Program-made: the position numbers and the translations under genes
NCBI GenBank assembly: GCA_009778535.1
Contig: WRJP01000002.1
Location: 1 to 37,592 of the forward strand
From: Propionibacteriaceae bacterium
GTDB taxonomy: Bacteria; Actinomycetota; Actinomycetes; Propionibacteriales; Propionibacteriaceae
DNA length: 37,592 nt
Reading direction: 5' to 3'
Notes under the pieces: generated by a model
The model's database searches: none
Told to the model about the DNA's origin: nothing
What the model saw: the letters and a program-made list of their open reading frames with translations, nothing else
Part shown: piece after piece, positions 8,285 to 17,550 of the stretch
How positions within the stretch are numbered: the first letter of the stretch is position 1
Layout: each line of letters begins with the position of its first letter

Positions 8285-9994
8285 TCATTCTATTGTAACG
8301 CCTACGATCTTGCCGCCGCGCGTACCGACCACTACGGTGTTCTCAAACACTGCCGGTGACGCCTCAATATTTGAGCCGAGGTTAATCTTGTCCAGTTGCA
8401 GACCCGAGGCACCGTCGATCAGGTACATATTGCCCTTGCTGTCGCATTGCACAATGTACGCTTGACCGTCTTGGGCATATACGCAGACCGGTGAACTCCA
8501 GGCGTAATGCGGCATATCCATTACCCAGCGTTCTTCGCCAGTCTGCTTGTCTAGGGCGACCAGCAGGCCTTTGCGTCGATAAGGTGTCCGCGCGATTGGC
8601 ACGATCATTAGGTCTGCGATAGGCCCCTTGCCGAGCACTGGTGTCGCCTGTACCCCTCCAGAGATGCCGTAGATGGAATGCACCAGATACGGCTTTTCCC
8701 AAATAATCTCGCCATTTATTGCGTTGAGCTTATAGACACAGACTTCACCAGTTTGTGTCACCTTGTCCATCTCCCAATGCAGTGACGGGGCAACATAGAG
8801 GTACTTTTCTCCAGTTTCGGTGATTTCAAACACCGGCGAGGCGTTGGTGTCGTCTTTTACATCCTGAGCCCAGATTAACTCCATAGTGTTCACATCGAGG
8901 CAGATCATATTCCCGCCGTTGTCTGCTAAAAACATGAAATTCTTGTAGTAGGCTGCGCTGTCTTCAAACCCCCACCAGTGGGATTCTTCGCTGGTTCTGG
9001 GCGTGGAATACGTCCATTTCACCAGGGCAGCAGGTTTGATGGAAAGCTCGGGTTTGTCCTTGTCGAAGCTGGTGTTGAGTTTCATCGTATAGACGATGTT
9101 GTTTTCACCCGGATAGATCAGCGTGTCAGTCTTGGTGTCCACGAGCGGCGAACTGTCGTAGCCGTGGAAGATGCGGGGAGCGAAGGGGTCTTTCGCGCCG
9201 AATTCGTACAGTTTTTCGCCATTCACAAGGCTATAGATGAACGCACGTGCGTACCCGGCTTCACCTGCCGAATCGGGCAGCGAATCACCCGCTCCGACGA
9301 ACAGCATGGGCAGGCTCGGGTGGAGCGCGCCCGCCCCTTTAAAGGGAAGTCCGATCTCAATAGTGTCGCGGGTAGGTTGACCGTCCTCGATGTCGATGAA
9401 GTACACATTGCCGTCCATCGTGGCGTACACGGCCTCTACCAGTCCTGGCTTTGCTTTTTTATCCGGGTACAAGTTCATGGCCTGTTTCCCGGATTCGTCC
9501 CAACGCACGATGAGCGGTTGCCCCGTCCATCCGCTGCCAGTCCACCGTTTGGAGCCTTTGCCCTTGCTGACATCGCTTTTTTCCAGCGCTCCGGTTTTCA
9601 CCGACCAGTAGTGCCTACCAAATTTTCTGCGTGCGATATTCGGCGTCCCGAAACTTGCCGAATCGCGGTAGTTATTTCCGCGAAACGTCACGATACCTTC
9701 AGATTGCGGGTAAACGTCTCCTGCATCAAAGAAGATAGGGTTCGGGCGGCTGTAGGACTGAATAGGTTCGCCGTCTAACTCCATTTTTACCGCAAAACCG
9801 CGCCGCACCGGGTCGGTGTTTTCACTTGCATACGGAGTGTCTGCATCCGCATTCGCGGTAAAATGCTCAAAACTTCGCACCGGGATGCACTCACGCTCTA
9901 CGCGCTTTCCGCTTCGGCGTAATAAATACCAAACTCCGCTTACAGCAGTAAACAATGCAACGATCATCCCAAAGATCAACAGAAGCGCTGGCAT
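8285..9994 (-). CDS. Membrane-anchored PQQ-like beta-propeller repeat protein
   Basis: N-terminal TM helix (MPALLLIFGMIVALFTAVSGVWYLL); TFRGNNYRDSASFG, WTGSGWTGQPLIV, VYATMDGNVYFIDIEDG, GNMYLIDGASG. Start at 9994 has GGAGG 8 nt upstream. Confidence 0.82.
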   Translation of the reverse strand: MPALLLIFGMIVALFTAVSGVWYLLRRSGKRVERECIPVRSFEHFTANADADTPYASENTDPVRRGFAVKMELDGEPIQSYSRPNPIFFDAGDVYPQSEGIVTFRGNNYRDSASFGTPNIARRKFGRHYWSVKTGALEKSDVSKGKGSKRWTGSGWTGQPLIVRWDESGKQAMNLYPDKKAKPGLVEAVYATMDGNVYFIDIEDGQPTRDTIEIGLPFKGAGALHPSLPMLFVGAGDSLPDSAGEAGYARAFIYSLVNGEKLYEFGAKDPFAPRIFHGYDSSPLVDTKTDTLIYPGENNIVYTMKLNTSFDKDKPELSIKPAALVKWTYSTPRTSEESHWWGFEDSAAYYKNFMFLADNGGNMICLDVNTMELIWAQDVKDDTNASPVFEITETGEKYLYVAPSLHWEMDKVTQTGEVCVYKLNAINGEIIWEKPYLVHSIYGISGGVQATPVLGKGPIADLMIVPIARTPYRRKGLLVALDKQTGEERWVMDMPHYAWSSPVCVYAQDGQAYIVQCDSKGNMYLIDGASGLQLDKINLGSNIEASPAVFENTVVVGTRGGKIVGVTIE

Positions 9995-10090
9995 TCTCGC
10001 TGCCTCCAATCTGACTCGTCGTAGATCATTTCGCCTTCGGAGCAAAAGGAATAGTCTTCTTTCTGGTAGACAATGATAGTAATGCTCGTT

Positions 10091-10244
10091 CACTCGACGC
10101 GAGTGGCACTGATCGGCTATCATTTATCGGTTCGATCACTTCGAGTGGTCTGGGAAAGCGAAGACGATTCTTCCACCTGTGAGCTATTTGCGGATGTGCA
10201 AGGCTACGGTCAAGGTATCACAGGTCAAACGCAGCGAAGCTGCG
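10091..10244 (+). promoter_or_regulatory. Hairpin-rich candidate 5' leader/regulatory region of infC
   Basis: CACTCG-acg-CGAGTG (10091-10105); GATCACT-tcg-AGTGGTC (10134-10150, one GU); ACCTGTGA/TCACAGGT (10175-10182/10218-10225); CGCAGC-gaa-GCTGCG (10230-10244). Confidence 0.45.
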
Positions 10245-10321
10245 CGCATGAGTCGGTGTTGCATCTCCTAGAAAACTCCCAGTGACTCGCGCGCAAACAA
10301 ATACCGAACTATGGAGGACAC

Positions 10322-11008
10322 ATCAGTACTGAACCTCGCATCAACGAACGTATCTTCTCGCCAGAAGTACGTTTGGTTGGTCCTGCCGGCGAACAGGTCG
10401 GCATTGTTCGCATTGAAGACGCCCTGCGTCTAGCTAGGGAAGCAGACCTTGACCTCGTGGAAGTCGCCGCCCAAGCTCGCCCACCAGTTGCAAAACTGAT
10501 GGATTATGGAAAATTTAAGTACGAAGCAGCACAGAAGGCGCGAGAATCCCGCCGTAATCAAACCAACGCCATCATCAAAGAAATGAAACTGCGTCCCAAG
10601 ATCGACGCCCATGACTACGAAACCAAAAAAGGCCACGTAGTTCGTTTCCTCAAAGCAGGAGACAAGGTAAAGATCACTATCATGTTCCGCGGGCGGGAAC
10701 AATCCCGTCCCGAGCTAGGCATCAACCTTTTGAAGCGGCTCGCTGAAGATGTCATTGAGGACGGCTTCATTGAGTCTGCGCCAAAGCAGGATGGCCGAAA
10801 TATGTTGATGGTACTCGCCCCCACTCGCAAAAAGAACGAAGCTCACGTCGAAGCAGAAGCGGCAAAAGCAGCAAAACAAGCACAGCGTAGCGCCGATGTG
10901 GAGGCACAAAAACAGGAGAATGCCACCTCAAGAGCGCTGGCGGCGGCCTCTGGTGGAAAAAAGAAGCGAGGGCCTGCTGACAACATGGATCCCGACCTGG
11001 AACTTTAG
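10322..11008 (+). CDS. infC: Translation initiation factor IF-3, probable AUC start
   Basis: GGAGGA at 10313-10318, then ATC at 10322: [35 protein letters not shown]. The ORF-track start (TTG, 10373) lacks the conserved N-terminus. Confidence 0.93.
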   Translation: MSTEPRINERIFSPEVRLVGPAGEQVGIVRIEDALRLAREADLDLVEVAAQARPPVAKLMDYGKFKYEAAQKARESRRNQTNAIIKEMKLRPKIDAHDYETKKGHVVRFLKAGDKVKITIMFRGREQSRPELGINLLKRLAEDVIEDGFIESAPKQDGRNMLMVLAPTRKKNEAHVEAEAAKAAKQAQRSADVEAQKQENATSRALAAASGGKKKRGPADNMDPDLEL

Positions 11009-11036
11009 GTTCCTAAGCGCAAAAGAAGGAGCAGAG

Positions 11037-11243
11037 ATGCCAAAAATGAAGACCCATTCCGGGGCAAAAAAACGATTCCGAATAACGGGGTCAGGGAAGC
11101 TGGTACATCGCCAGGCCGGAAAGATGCACTTGAATGAGCACAAACCCACCAAGCGGACGCGTCGTCTCGATGGCGATGTTGAGGTATCACAGGACGACAG
11201 GCGCAGGGTGCGTCGGATGCTAGGCGCATACAAGGCGAGATAG
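11037..11243 (+). CDS. rpmI: 50S ribosomal protein L35
   Basis: [44 protein letters not shown]. Confidence 0.96.
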   Translation: MPKMKTHSGAKKRFRITGSGKLVHRQAGKMHLNEHKPTKRTRRLDGDVEVSQDDRRRVRRMLGAYKAR

Positions 11244-11255
11244 GAACAGATTGGC

Positions 11256-11627
11256 ATGGCAAGAGTTAAGCGCTCAATAAACGCGCACAAGAAACGCCGC
11301 GAAGTATTAGAACAAGCCTCTGGCTATCGGGGGCAGCGTTCGCGGATGTACCGCAAGGCGAAGGAACAACTGCTGCACTCCTACACCTACGCATACCGTG
11401 ATCGTCGCGCCCGCAAAGGCGATTTCCGCGCGCTGTGGATTCAACGAATCAACGCTGCGTGTAGGGCAGAAGGAATGACCTATAACCGATTTATCTCGGG
11501 TTTGAAGAATGGCGGTGTGGAAGTAGATCGGAAGATTCTTGCAGACCTGGCCGTCAATGATGCGCAAGCGTTCTCGAAGCTGGTTGCCCTAGCTAAGGAA
11601 AACCAACCCCTGAATCAAGCCGCCTGA
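11256..11627 (+). CDS. rplT: 50S ribosomal protein L20
   Basis: [42 protein letters not shown]. Confidence 0.97.
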   Translation: MARVKRSINAHKKRREVLEQASGYRGQRSRMYRKAKEQLLHSYTYAYRDRRARKGDFRALWIQRINAACRAEGMTYNRFISGLKNGGVEVDRKILADLAVNDAQAFSKLVALAKENQPLNQAA

Positions 11628-11654
11628 ACACCCGAGAGTTGAAAGGGCTTCCAG

Positions 11655-12485
11655 ATGGGAAATCCAGTAATCGAGTTGGCGCAACCCAATAAGGCCGCCA
11701 TTTTGGAGGCGCGCTCGCTTCAGCGTCGCAAAAAGCGGGCAGAGCTGGGGAAATTCCTGGTCGAAGGACGCAACGTTGTTGCGGAATCGTTGAAAATGCC
11801 GCAGGTCGTTGAGGCGATCTATGTGCGGTGGAACGATGCTGTCTCCAATCAAGACCTGATTGAAGCCGCCGAAGCTAACAACGTGCCGGTTTTTGCGGTA
11901 AGTGAACAAAACTTGGCTACCATGACCGACACCGTTACCCCCCAAGGTGTGGTGGCTGTGGTGCGAGCTTTGTCCGTGCAATTGGAGTCGGTGTTCTATC
12001 CAACTTCGGATGCTTCATTGGTTGTGATTTGTGCTCAAGTCCGCGACCCAGGCAATGCCGGTACTGTGATTCGCTGCGCTGATGCTTTCGGAGCTGACGC
12101 CGTCATCATGAGTCATGATTGCGTCGATCTGTATAACCCAAAGGTTATTCGATCTTCGGCGGGAAGCATTTTCCATCTGCCTATTGTCACCGACGTTGAG
12201 TTGACAGATGCGATTGCGGCTTGCCGAGCGGCAGGTTTGCAGATTTTCGCTACTGACGGCGAGGCTGGAATCTCTTTGACTGATCTTTGCAGCGAGTTGG
12301 CGAACCCGACAGCCTGGATTATGGGTAACGAATCGTGGGGTCTGCCATCTGAGCAAATCAAATTGGCGGACAAAACGGTGGCGGTTCCGATCTATGGTCA
12401 GGCCGAAAGTCTGAATTTGGCGACTGCGGCTGCCGTTTGTATGTATACGTCTGCGAGCGCCCAGCGCGGATGTTGCGAGTCCTAA
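11655..12485 (+). CDS. TrmH/SpoU-family RNA 2'-O-methyltransferase
   Basis: FLVEGRNVVAESL, DPGNAGTVIRCADAFGADAVI, WIMGNESWGLPSE, VAVPIYGQAESLNLATAAAVCMY. Confidence 0.92.
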   Translation: MGNPVIELAQPNKAAILEARSLQRRKKRAELGKFLVEGRNVVAESLKMPQVVEAIYVRWNDAVSNQDLIEAAEANNVPVFAVSEQNLATMTDTVTPQGVVAVVRALSVQLESVFYPTSDASLVVICAQVRDPGNAGTVIRCADAFGADAVIMSHDCVDLYNPKVIRSSAGSIFHLPIVTDVELTDAIAACRAAGLQIFATDGEAGISLTDLCSELANPTAWIMGNESWGLPSEQIKLADKTVAVPIYGQAESLNLATAAAVCMYTSASAQRGCCES

Positions 12486-12578
12486 CGTAAGCGAATCTGC
12501 TTGCTGGCTTTGTCAACCACCCCTGGGCGAAGCTGGTAACGCTGAGACATCTAAGTGTTTGGTAATGACGAGAGTGAA

Positions 12579-13664
12579 ATGACTACTACGACTCCAGATT
12601 TAAGCGAAAATGCGATAAACGCACTAGTCAGCCAAGGGTTAGCTGCCTTTACGAATGCGGTGAACCTTGCCGAACTTAAAGCAGCACGTATAGCACACAG
12701 CGGCGACAAGTCGGCGTTAGCTGTGGCAAATCGAGCCATTGCTGAGCTACCTGGAGCAGAACGTAAGGCTGCGGGGCAGTTGATCGGGTCGGCCAGAACA
12801 AGACTCAACCAAGCCTTTACCGCCCGCGAAGCCGAACTATCCGAAGTTGAACTGGCATTGAAGTTAGCTAGTGAAGGAGTAGACGTAACTTTGCCAGTTG
12901 CGTTAGCTCCGCACGGCGAACCACACCCGATAACTGCCTTGATGGAGGATTTGGGCGATGTATTCATTGCAATGGGTTGGGAGATAGCTGAAGGCCCCGA
13001 GCTTGAAGCCGAATGGATGAATTTCGACGCACTGAACATGGGGCCGCACCATCCGGCACGCGCAACTTCAGACACGCTTTTCATTGACCCGATCGAGAAT
13101 CATTTGGTGATGCGCACTCATACTTCGCCGGTACAAATTCGGACTATGTTGTCGCGACCACTGCCAATCTATGTCGTGTGCCCGGGAACCACCTATCGTG
13201 CCGATGAGTTTGACGCTACCCATGTTCCGGTGTTCCATCAGCTTGAAGGTTTGGTAGTCGATAAAGGCATAACCTTGGGACATCTGAAGGGGACGCTTGA
13301 CCATCTGGCTAAGGTGATGTTTGGCGGAGTGCGTACTCGAATCCGACCTTCATACTTCCCATTCACCGAACCCAGCGCTGAGATTGACCTGGAATGTTTC
13401 GTTTGTAGGGGTGACTCAGTTGGAAATCCAGATACCTTCTGTCGCACCTGCGGCAGTGAAGGTTGGATTGAATGGGGCGGCTGCGGCATCGTGAATCCTC
13501 GGGTGCTTACGGCTTGCGGCATTGATACAGCTGTGTATTCCGGCTTCGCCTTCGGCATGGGGGTAGAACGTACTTTGATGTTCCGAAACGGCGCATCCGA
13601 TATGCGGGACATGGTTGAGGGCGACATTCGTTTTTCGCGCGCATTGATCGGAGGTGCCCGATGA
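12579..13664 (+). CDS. pheS: Phenylalanyl-tRNA synthetase alpha subunit
   Basis: HPITALMEDLGDVFIAMGWEIAEGPELEAEWMNFDALN...FRPS-type core...FGMGVERTLMFRNGASDMRDMVEGDIRFSR. Start 12579 preferred over the GTG at 12555. Confidence 0.95.
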   Translation: MTTTTPDLSENAINALVSQGLAAFTNAVNLAELKAARIAHSGDKSALAVANRAIAELPGAERKAAGQLIGSARTRLNQAFTAREAELSEVELALKLASEGVDVTLPVALAPHGEPHPITALMEDLGDVFIAMGWEIAEGPELEAEWMNFDALNMGPHHPARATSDTLFIDPIENHLVMRTHTSPVQIRTMLSRPLPIYVVCPGTTYRADEFDATHVPVFHQLEGLVVDKGITLGHLKGTLDHLAKVMFGGVRTRIRPSYFPFTEPSAEIDLECFVCRGDSVGNPDTFCRTCGSEGWIEWGGCGIVNPRVLTACGIDTAVYSGFAFGMGVERTLMFRNGASDMRDMVEGDIRFSRALIGGAR

Positions 13665-16171
13665 GAGCACCGTTTAGTTGGATACGCGAATACGCAAAGT
13701 TGGATTCTTCAGTTGATTCGCGCCAGGTGTATGAGGCTTTGATAAAGGCCGGGCTCGAAGTCGAAACCGTCGAGCAGGTTGGCTCGAAAGTCGCCGGCTC
13801 AATCGTGGTCGGACGCGTGCTCAGCGTGGTTGATGAGCCGCAAAAGAATGGAAAGATCATCAAATGGTGTCGCGTTGATTGCGGTGCACAAGCTAATTCG
13901 CAGGCCGCTGAGCCTGATGCTGAAGGCGGCTCGCGTGGGATAGTCTGCGGGGCGCCGAATGTTGCTGCGGGACAGTTAGTTGTGGTTGGCCTCCCTGGGG
14001 CAATCCTTGCCGGTGGGTTCGAACTTTCCACCCGCAAAACCTATGGCCACATCTCCGATGGCATGATTTGTGCCGAAGACGAGTTGGGCATCGGCAGTGA
14101 CCACACTGGAATCATCGTGTTGCCCGAAACCGATGACGCGGGTCGCCAACTGGTGCCAGGGGAAGCGGCAATGCCGTTGATCACCGTGGTTGACGAGGTG
14201 TTCGACATCGCGGTGACTCCCGACTTGGGCTACTGCCTCAACATCAGGGGCATTGCCAGAGAAACTGCGCAGGCCTTCGGAGTTGACTTCATAGACCCGG
14301 TGCAACTGCCAGTTCCATCCCCAGTGGCTGCGGGGCAACAGGTTCTGCTGGAAACTGACAACTGTCCGCTCTTTGTAGCTGTCAGCGTGGATCAGATTGA
14401 CCCGAGCCGACGTACCCCAATGTGGATGCAGGCACGCTTAAAGATGGCTGGTATCCGAACCTTAGGCTTGGCTATCGACATCACCAACTATGTGATGTTA
14501 GAGATCGGCCAACCAATTCATGGCTACGATGCCGACCTGATTACAGATCAGATCGTAGTGCGGCAGGCGAAGCAGAAAGAGACGTTAGTCACCCTCGACG
14601 GTGTGGAGCGTGCCCTCGATGCCAGCGACATCGTGATTGCCGACGGTTCGGGAGTCATAGGTTTGGCTGGGGTTATGGGCGGACAAACCACCGAATTGTC
14701 GCCTTCCACCACCAGAGTCGTGATTGAGGCCGCATACTTCGACCAGACCTCGATAGCCCGTACTGCGAAGCGGCACAAACTCCCATCGGAAGCATCGCGG
14801 CGTTTCGAGCGCGGGATAGACCCAGGTGCGGCCTATGCCGCCGCACATCGGGTTGCCGATCTGTTGGTCGCACATGGCGGTGGACACAAGCGTGAAGCTG
14901 AAACGGTAGTGGGAACCGTTCCGCAAATGCCGAAACAGGTCATCGCAGCGGATTTACCAGCAAAGGTTTTAGGACATCCGGTTGCCGCCGAGCAGGTTGT
15001 TTCAATCTTGCGAAGCTCTGGGGTGCAAGTCGAAGTTGACGGTGCGCAGTTGATACTGCAACCACCGACTTGGCGTCCAGATTTACGTGATCCGTACGAC
15101 TACGTGGAGGAAGTTGGCACAAAGATCGGCCTGGACGTGATTGAACCAGTCGTTCCTACCGCCCCTGCGGGAGCCGGTCGCACTGTGTCGCAACAGACTC
15201 GAAAAGCGTTGAGTTGGGTGTTGCCGACTGCTGGATTCAGTGAGGTTATTTCGTTCCCGTTCTGTTCAACTGCCGAGATTGAGAAGTTGGGTGTACCTGC
15301 TGGTGATCCCAGGTTGGATTTGGTGCGCTTGGCAAACCCGCTTGCTGACACCAGCCCACAGTTACGAACTACATTATTGCCTGGTCTTTTAGCTGCGGTG
15401 GCGCGTAATCGCTCGCGTTCCCAAGATGATTTAGCGTTATATGAGCAGGGGCTAGTTTTCTTTGGGCCTGTAGGCCACGCTCTGGTTCCATCGGTAGCCC
15501 AGCGTCCGGGCGTAGCAGAACTTGATGCGATTGCAGCGGCGCTGCCAGCCCAACCACGGCATTTGGCGTGCGTGGTGACCGGCAATTGGGTCACTGGTCT
15601 TGACCAGCAGCCAGCTTCTTGGCAGCACAGCGTCGCATTCGCCGATTTAGTTGCTAAGACGGTCGGGGTGGAATTCACCAAACGCGCGGTTGCGCATCCC
15701 CCGTGGCATCCAGGCCGTTGCGCTGAATTGAGCCTAGCTGGACAAGTCATCGGGTACGCGGGCGAAATCCATCCCAGCGTATGCGAAACCTTCGGAACCG
15801 GGTCTGGACTAGCGGCGGCCGAACTCGATTTAGATGCACTCATTGCGCTAGCTCCGGCGCCAGGGCAGCTTCCCACCCTGTCAACCTTTCCGGTGGCAAA
15901 AGAAGATGTGGCACTAGTTGTTGACGCTGACGTGCCACAAGCCGAGGTCGCTGCCGCACTGCGGGAAGGTGGTGGCGACTTACTGGAGTCGTTGGCGCTC
16001 TTCGATGTCTACACCGGCGAACAGATCGCTGCGGGTAAGAAATCGTTGGCATTTGCGCTGCGCTTCCGCGCCCCAGATCGTACCTTGACTGACGCCGAAG
16101 CCGCCGCTGCCCGTGACGGTGCAGTCGCTGTAGCTGTTGAACGTTTCGGCGCTGTCCAGCGCGTCGCCTGA
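13661..16171 (+). CDS. pheT: Phenylalanyl-tRNA synthetase beta subunit
   Basis: MRAPFSWIREYAKLDSS...VLSVVDEPQKNGKIIKWCRVDCG...; B5 and ferredoxin-fold anticodon-binding regions; overlaps pheS stop. Confidence 0.96.
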   Translation: MRAPFSWIREYAKLDSSVDSRQVYEALIKAGLEVETVEQVGSKVAGSIVVGRVLSVVDEPQKNGKIIKWCRVDCGAQANSQAAEPDAEGGSRGIVCGAPNVAAGQLVVVGLPGAILAGGFELSTRKTYGHISDGMICAEDELGIGSDHTGIIVLPETDDAGRQLVPGEAAMPLITVVDEVFDIAVTPDLGYCLNIRGIARETAQAFGVDFIDPVQLPVPSPVAAGQQVLLETDNCPLFVAVSVDQIDPSRRTPMWMQARLKMAGIRTLGLAIDITNYVMLEIGQPIHGYDADLITDQIVVRQAKQKETLVTLDGVERALDASDIVIADGSGVIGLAGVMGGQTTELSPSTTRVVIEAAYFDQTSIARTAKRHKLPSEASRRFERGIDPGAAYAAAHRVADLLVAHGGGHKREAETVVGTVPQMPKQVIAADLPAKVLGHPVAAEQVVSILRSSGVQVEVDGAQLILQPPTWRPDLRDPYDYVEEVGTKIGLDVIEPVVPTAPAGAGRTVSQQTRKALSWVLPTAGFSEVISFPFCSTAEIEKLGVPAGDPRLDLVRLANPLADTSPQLRTTLLPGLLAAVARNRSRSQDDLALYEQGLVFFGPVGHALVPSVAQRPGVAELDAIAAALPAQPRHLACVVTGNWVTGLDQQPASWQHSVAFADLVAKTVGVEFTKRAVAHPPWHPGRCAELSLAGQVIGYAGEIHPSVCETFGTGSGLAAAELDLDALIALAPAPGQLPTLSTFPVAKEDVALVVDADVPQAEVAAALREGGGDLLESLALFDVYTGEQIAAGKKSLAFALRFRAPDRTLTDAEAAAARDGAVAVAVERFGAVQRVA

Positions 16172-16221
16172 CCTGTTTCCTGCTGGTTACCGCCAGCCTC
16201 CTCCTGTCAGTTTTGGCCAGG

Positions 16222-17523
16222 TCAAGCTGCAACCGCAGCTTTTTTGGCAGTAATAGCGGCTAAGACCGTCTTTGCGGTTGCTAAGGCGAGCACGGCGGCA
16301 AGGGTAGCAGCAGCCGATGAGGTAATAAACCCGCCTTTGTAGGACACATTGTCAATGAGCCATCCGGCGAGGCTGGAGCCGATAGCGACCCCAACTCCCA
16401 GGCTGGTACCGATCCAGCCCAGCCCTTCAGTCAGCCGCGATTCGGGAACGATTCTTTGCATCAATGCGTTGAGGTTGATCAGAGTCGGAGCCACGGTCGA
16501 GCCAAAGATGAAACCGAAGAGTGCCAGCGTAAGCGGCGACCAAGCGAAGATCAATGTTGAGACTCCAAGGCTCATCGCAATGATTAATATCCTAAAACGT
16601 CGCAGCAGCGGTGTTTTCCAGCGGCGGATGCCATAAGTGAATCCCGCTATTGCCGAACCCAGGGCAAAAGTGCCCAAGACGACTCCGGAAAGCTCTTTGG
16701 CTCCCCAGGTTTCGGTAGCTGCAACTGCGGTGACATCTCCGCTTCCAAAAATGACCCCGATCAAGGCACTGATGCAAACCAGTGGTATCACCCCGCGCAG
16801 CCGCAACAGGAAACCCGAGTATTCACCGGTGGTTTTTTTCAGCGCTACTGAAATCACTGGAGGTTCAGAATTACGCAGCGAGTAAAAAACTAAGGCTCCG
16901 ATAGCGTGGGTGAAGATGATTACCAGCAGCGCCGCCTGCGGAAAGAATGTGGTAGCTAAAAATGCTGCAAATACCGGCCCGATAACCCAGGTGAACTCGT
17001 CCAATGTCGATTCTAAAGCCAGCGCTGTGTGCAGTTTGTGTGAATCTGAAAGCGCATGGTTCCATCTAGCTCGAACCAGCGCACCTGGGGAGCCGCAGCT
17101 TAACCCCAGCACCGCGCAGGGAATAAACAGCCACATCGGTGCAACTTCAAGCCAAGCTAGCCCCACAAAGGTTGTCAGCGATAACACAAAGACTCCGGCT
17201 GCTGGCAGCATCACTTTGCGTTGTCCGAAACGGTCAACCCAATTCGTCAAAATTGCGGTGCCGACGGCCCAAGTCAATGCTTCGGTGGCAGCTAGCGCTC
17301 CGGCAATCTCATAGGAGTCATACAGGGTTTGCACCATTAACACGATGCCAATGCCCATCATCGCTCCACCACCGCGCGCGAGTAAGCCTGCCAGACAGAA
17401 CGCCAAAGTTCCAGGCAGACTCAAAATGTCACGATAGGTACGCACGCGATCCTTCTTGATAAACAGATTTTTGATGAAATCGAGCAACAATCCTAGCTCA
17501 GGACTAGAACCAGGCTGCGGCAC
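16222..17523 (-). CDS. Major facilitator superfamily transporter
   Basis: About 12 hydrophobic segments; LARGGGAMMGIGIVLMVQTLY, NWVDRFGQRKVMLPA, LGWIGTSLGVGVAIGSSLAGWLID. Confidence 0.85.
   Translation of the reverse strand: MPQPGSSPELGLLLDFIKNLFIKKDRVRTYRDILSLPGTLAFCLAGLLARGGGAMMGIGIVLMVQTLYDSYEIAGALAATEALTWAVGTAILTNWVDRFGQRKVMLPAAGVFVLSLTTFVGLAWLEVAPMWLFIPCAVLGLSCGSPGALVRARWNHALSDSHKLHTALALESTLDEFTWVIGPVFAAFLATTFFPQAALLVIIFTHAIGALVFYSLRNSEPPVISVALKKTTGEYSGFLLRLRGVIPLVCISALIGVIFGSGDVTAVAATETWGAKELSGVVLGTFALGSAIAGFTYGIRRWKTPLLRRFRILIIAMSLGVSTLIFAWSPLTLALFGFIFGSTVAPTLINLNALMQRIVPESRLTEGLGWIGTSLGVGVAIGSSLAGWLIDNVSYKGGFITSSAAATLAAVLALATAKTVLAAITAKKAAVAA
16224..16245 (+). terminator. Intrinsic terminator for pheST inside the 3' end of the convergent MFS gene
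   Basis: AAGCTGC-AACC-GCAGCTT followed by TTTT; perfect 7-bp stem about 50 bp after the pheT stop. Confidence 0.75.
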
Positions 17524-17550
17524 AATTACCGCAACTGGGGCTAGTTGCGA

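Noticed and set aside
8978-9778. 266-aa plus-strand ORF inside the propeller gene
   Set aside because: Antisense shadow ORF; the minus-strand propeller protein is clearly coding.
10073-10285. 70-aa ORF upstream of infC as a leader peptide
   Set aside because: No RBS, no amino-acid run that would suggest attenuation, and it spans the hairpins and the divergent promoter region.
12486-12578. Possible T-box or Phe attenuator before pheS
   Set aside because: Short spacer, no T-box sequence, no Phe-rich leader peptide and no terminator hairpin with U-tract.
15100-15876. 258-aa minus-strand ORF inside pheT
   Set aside because: Shadow ORF antisense to a well-recognised pheT; low-complexity Ser/Ala/Pro composition.
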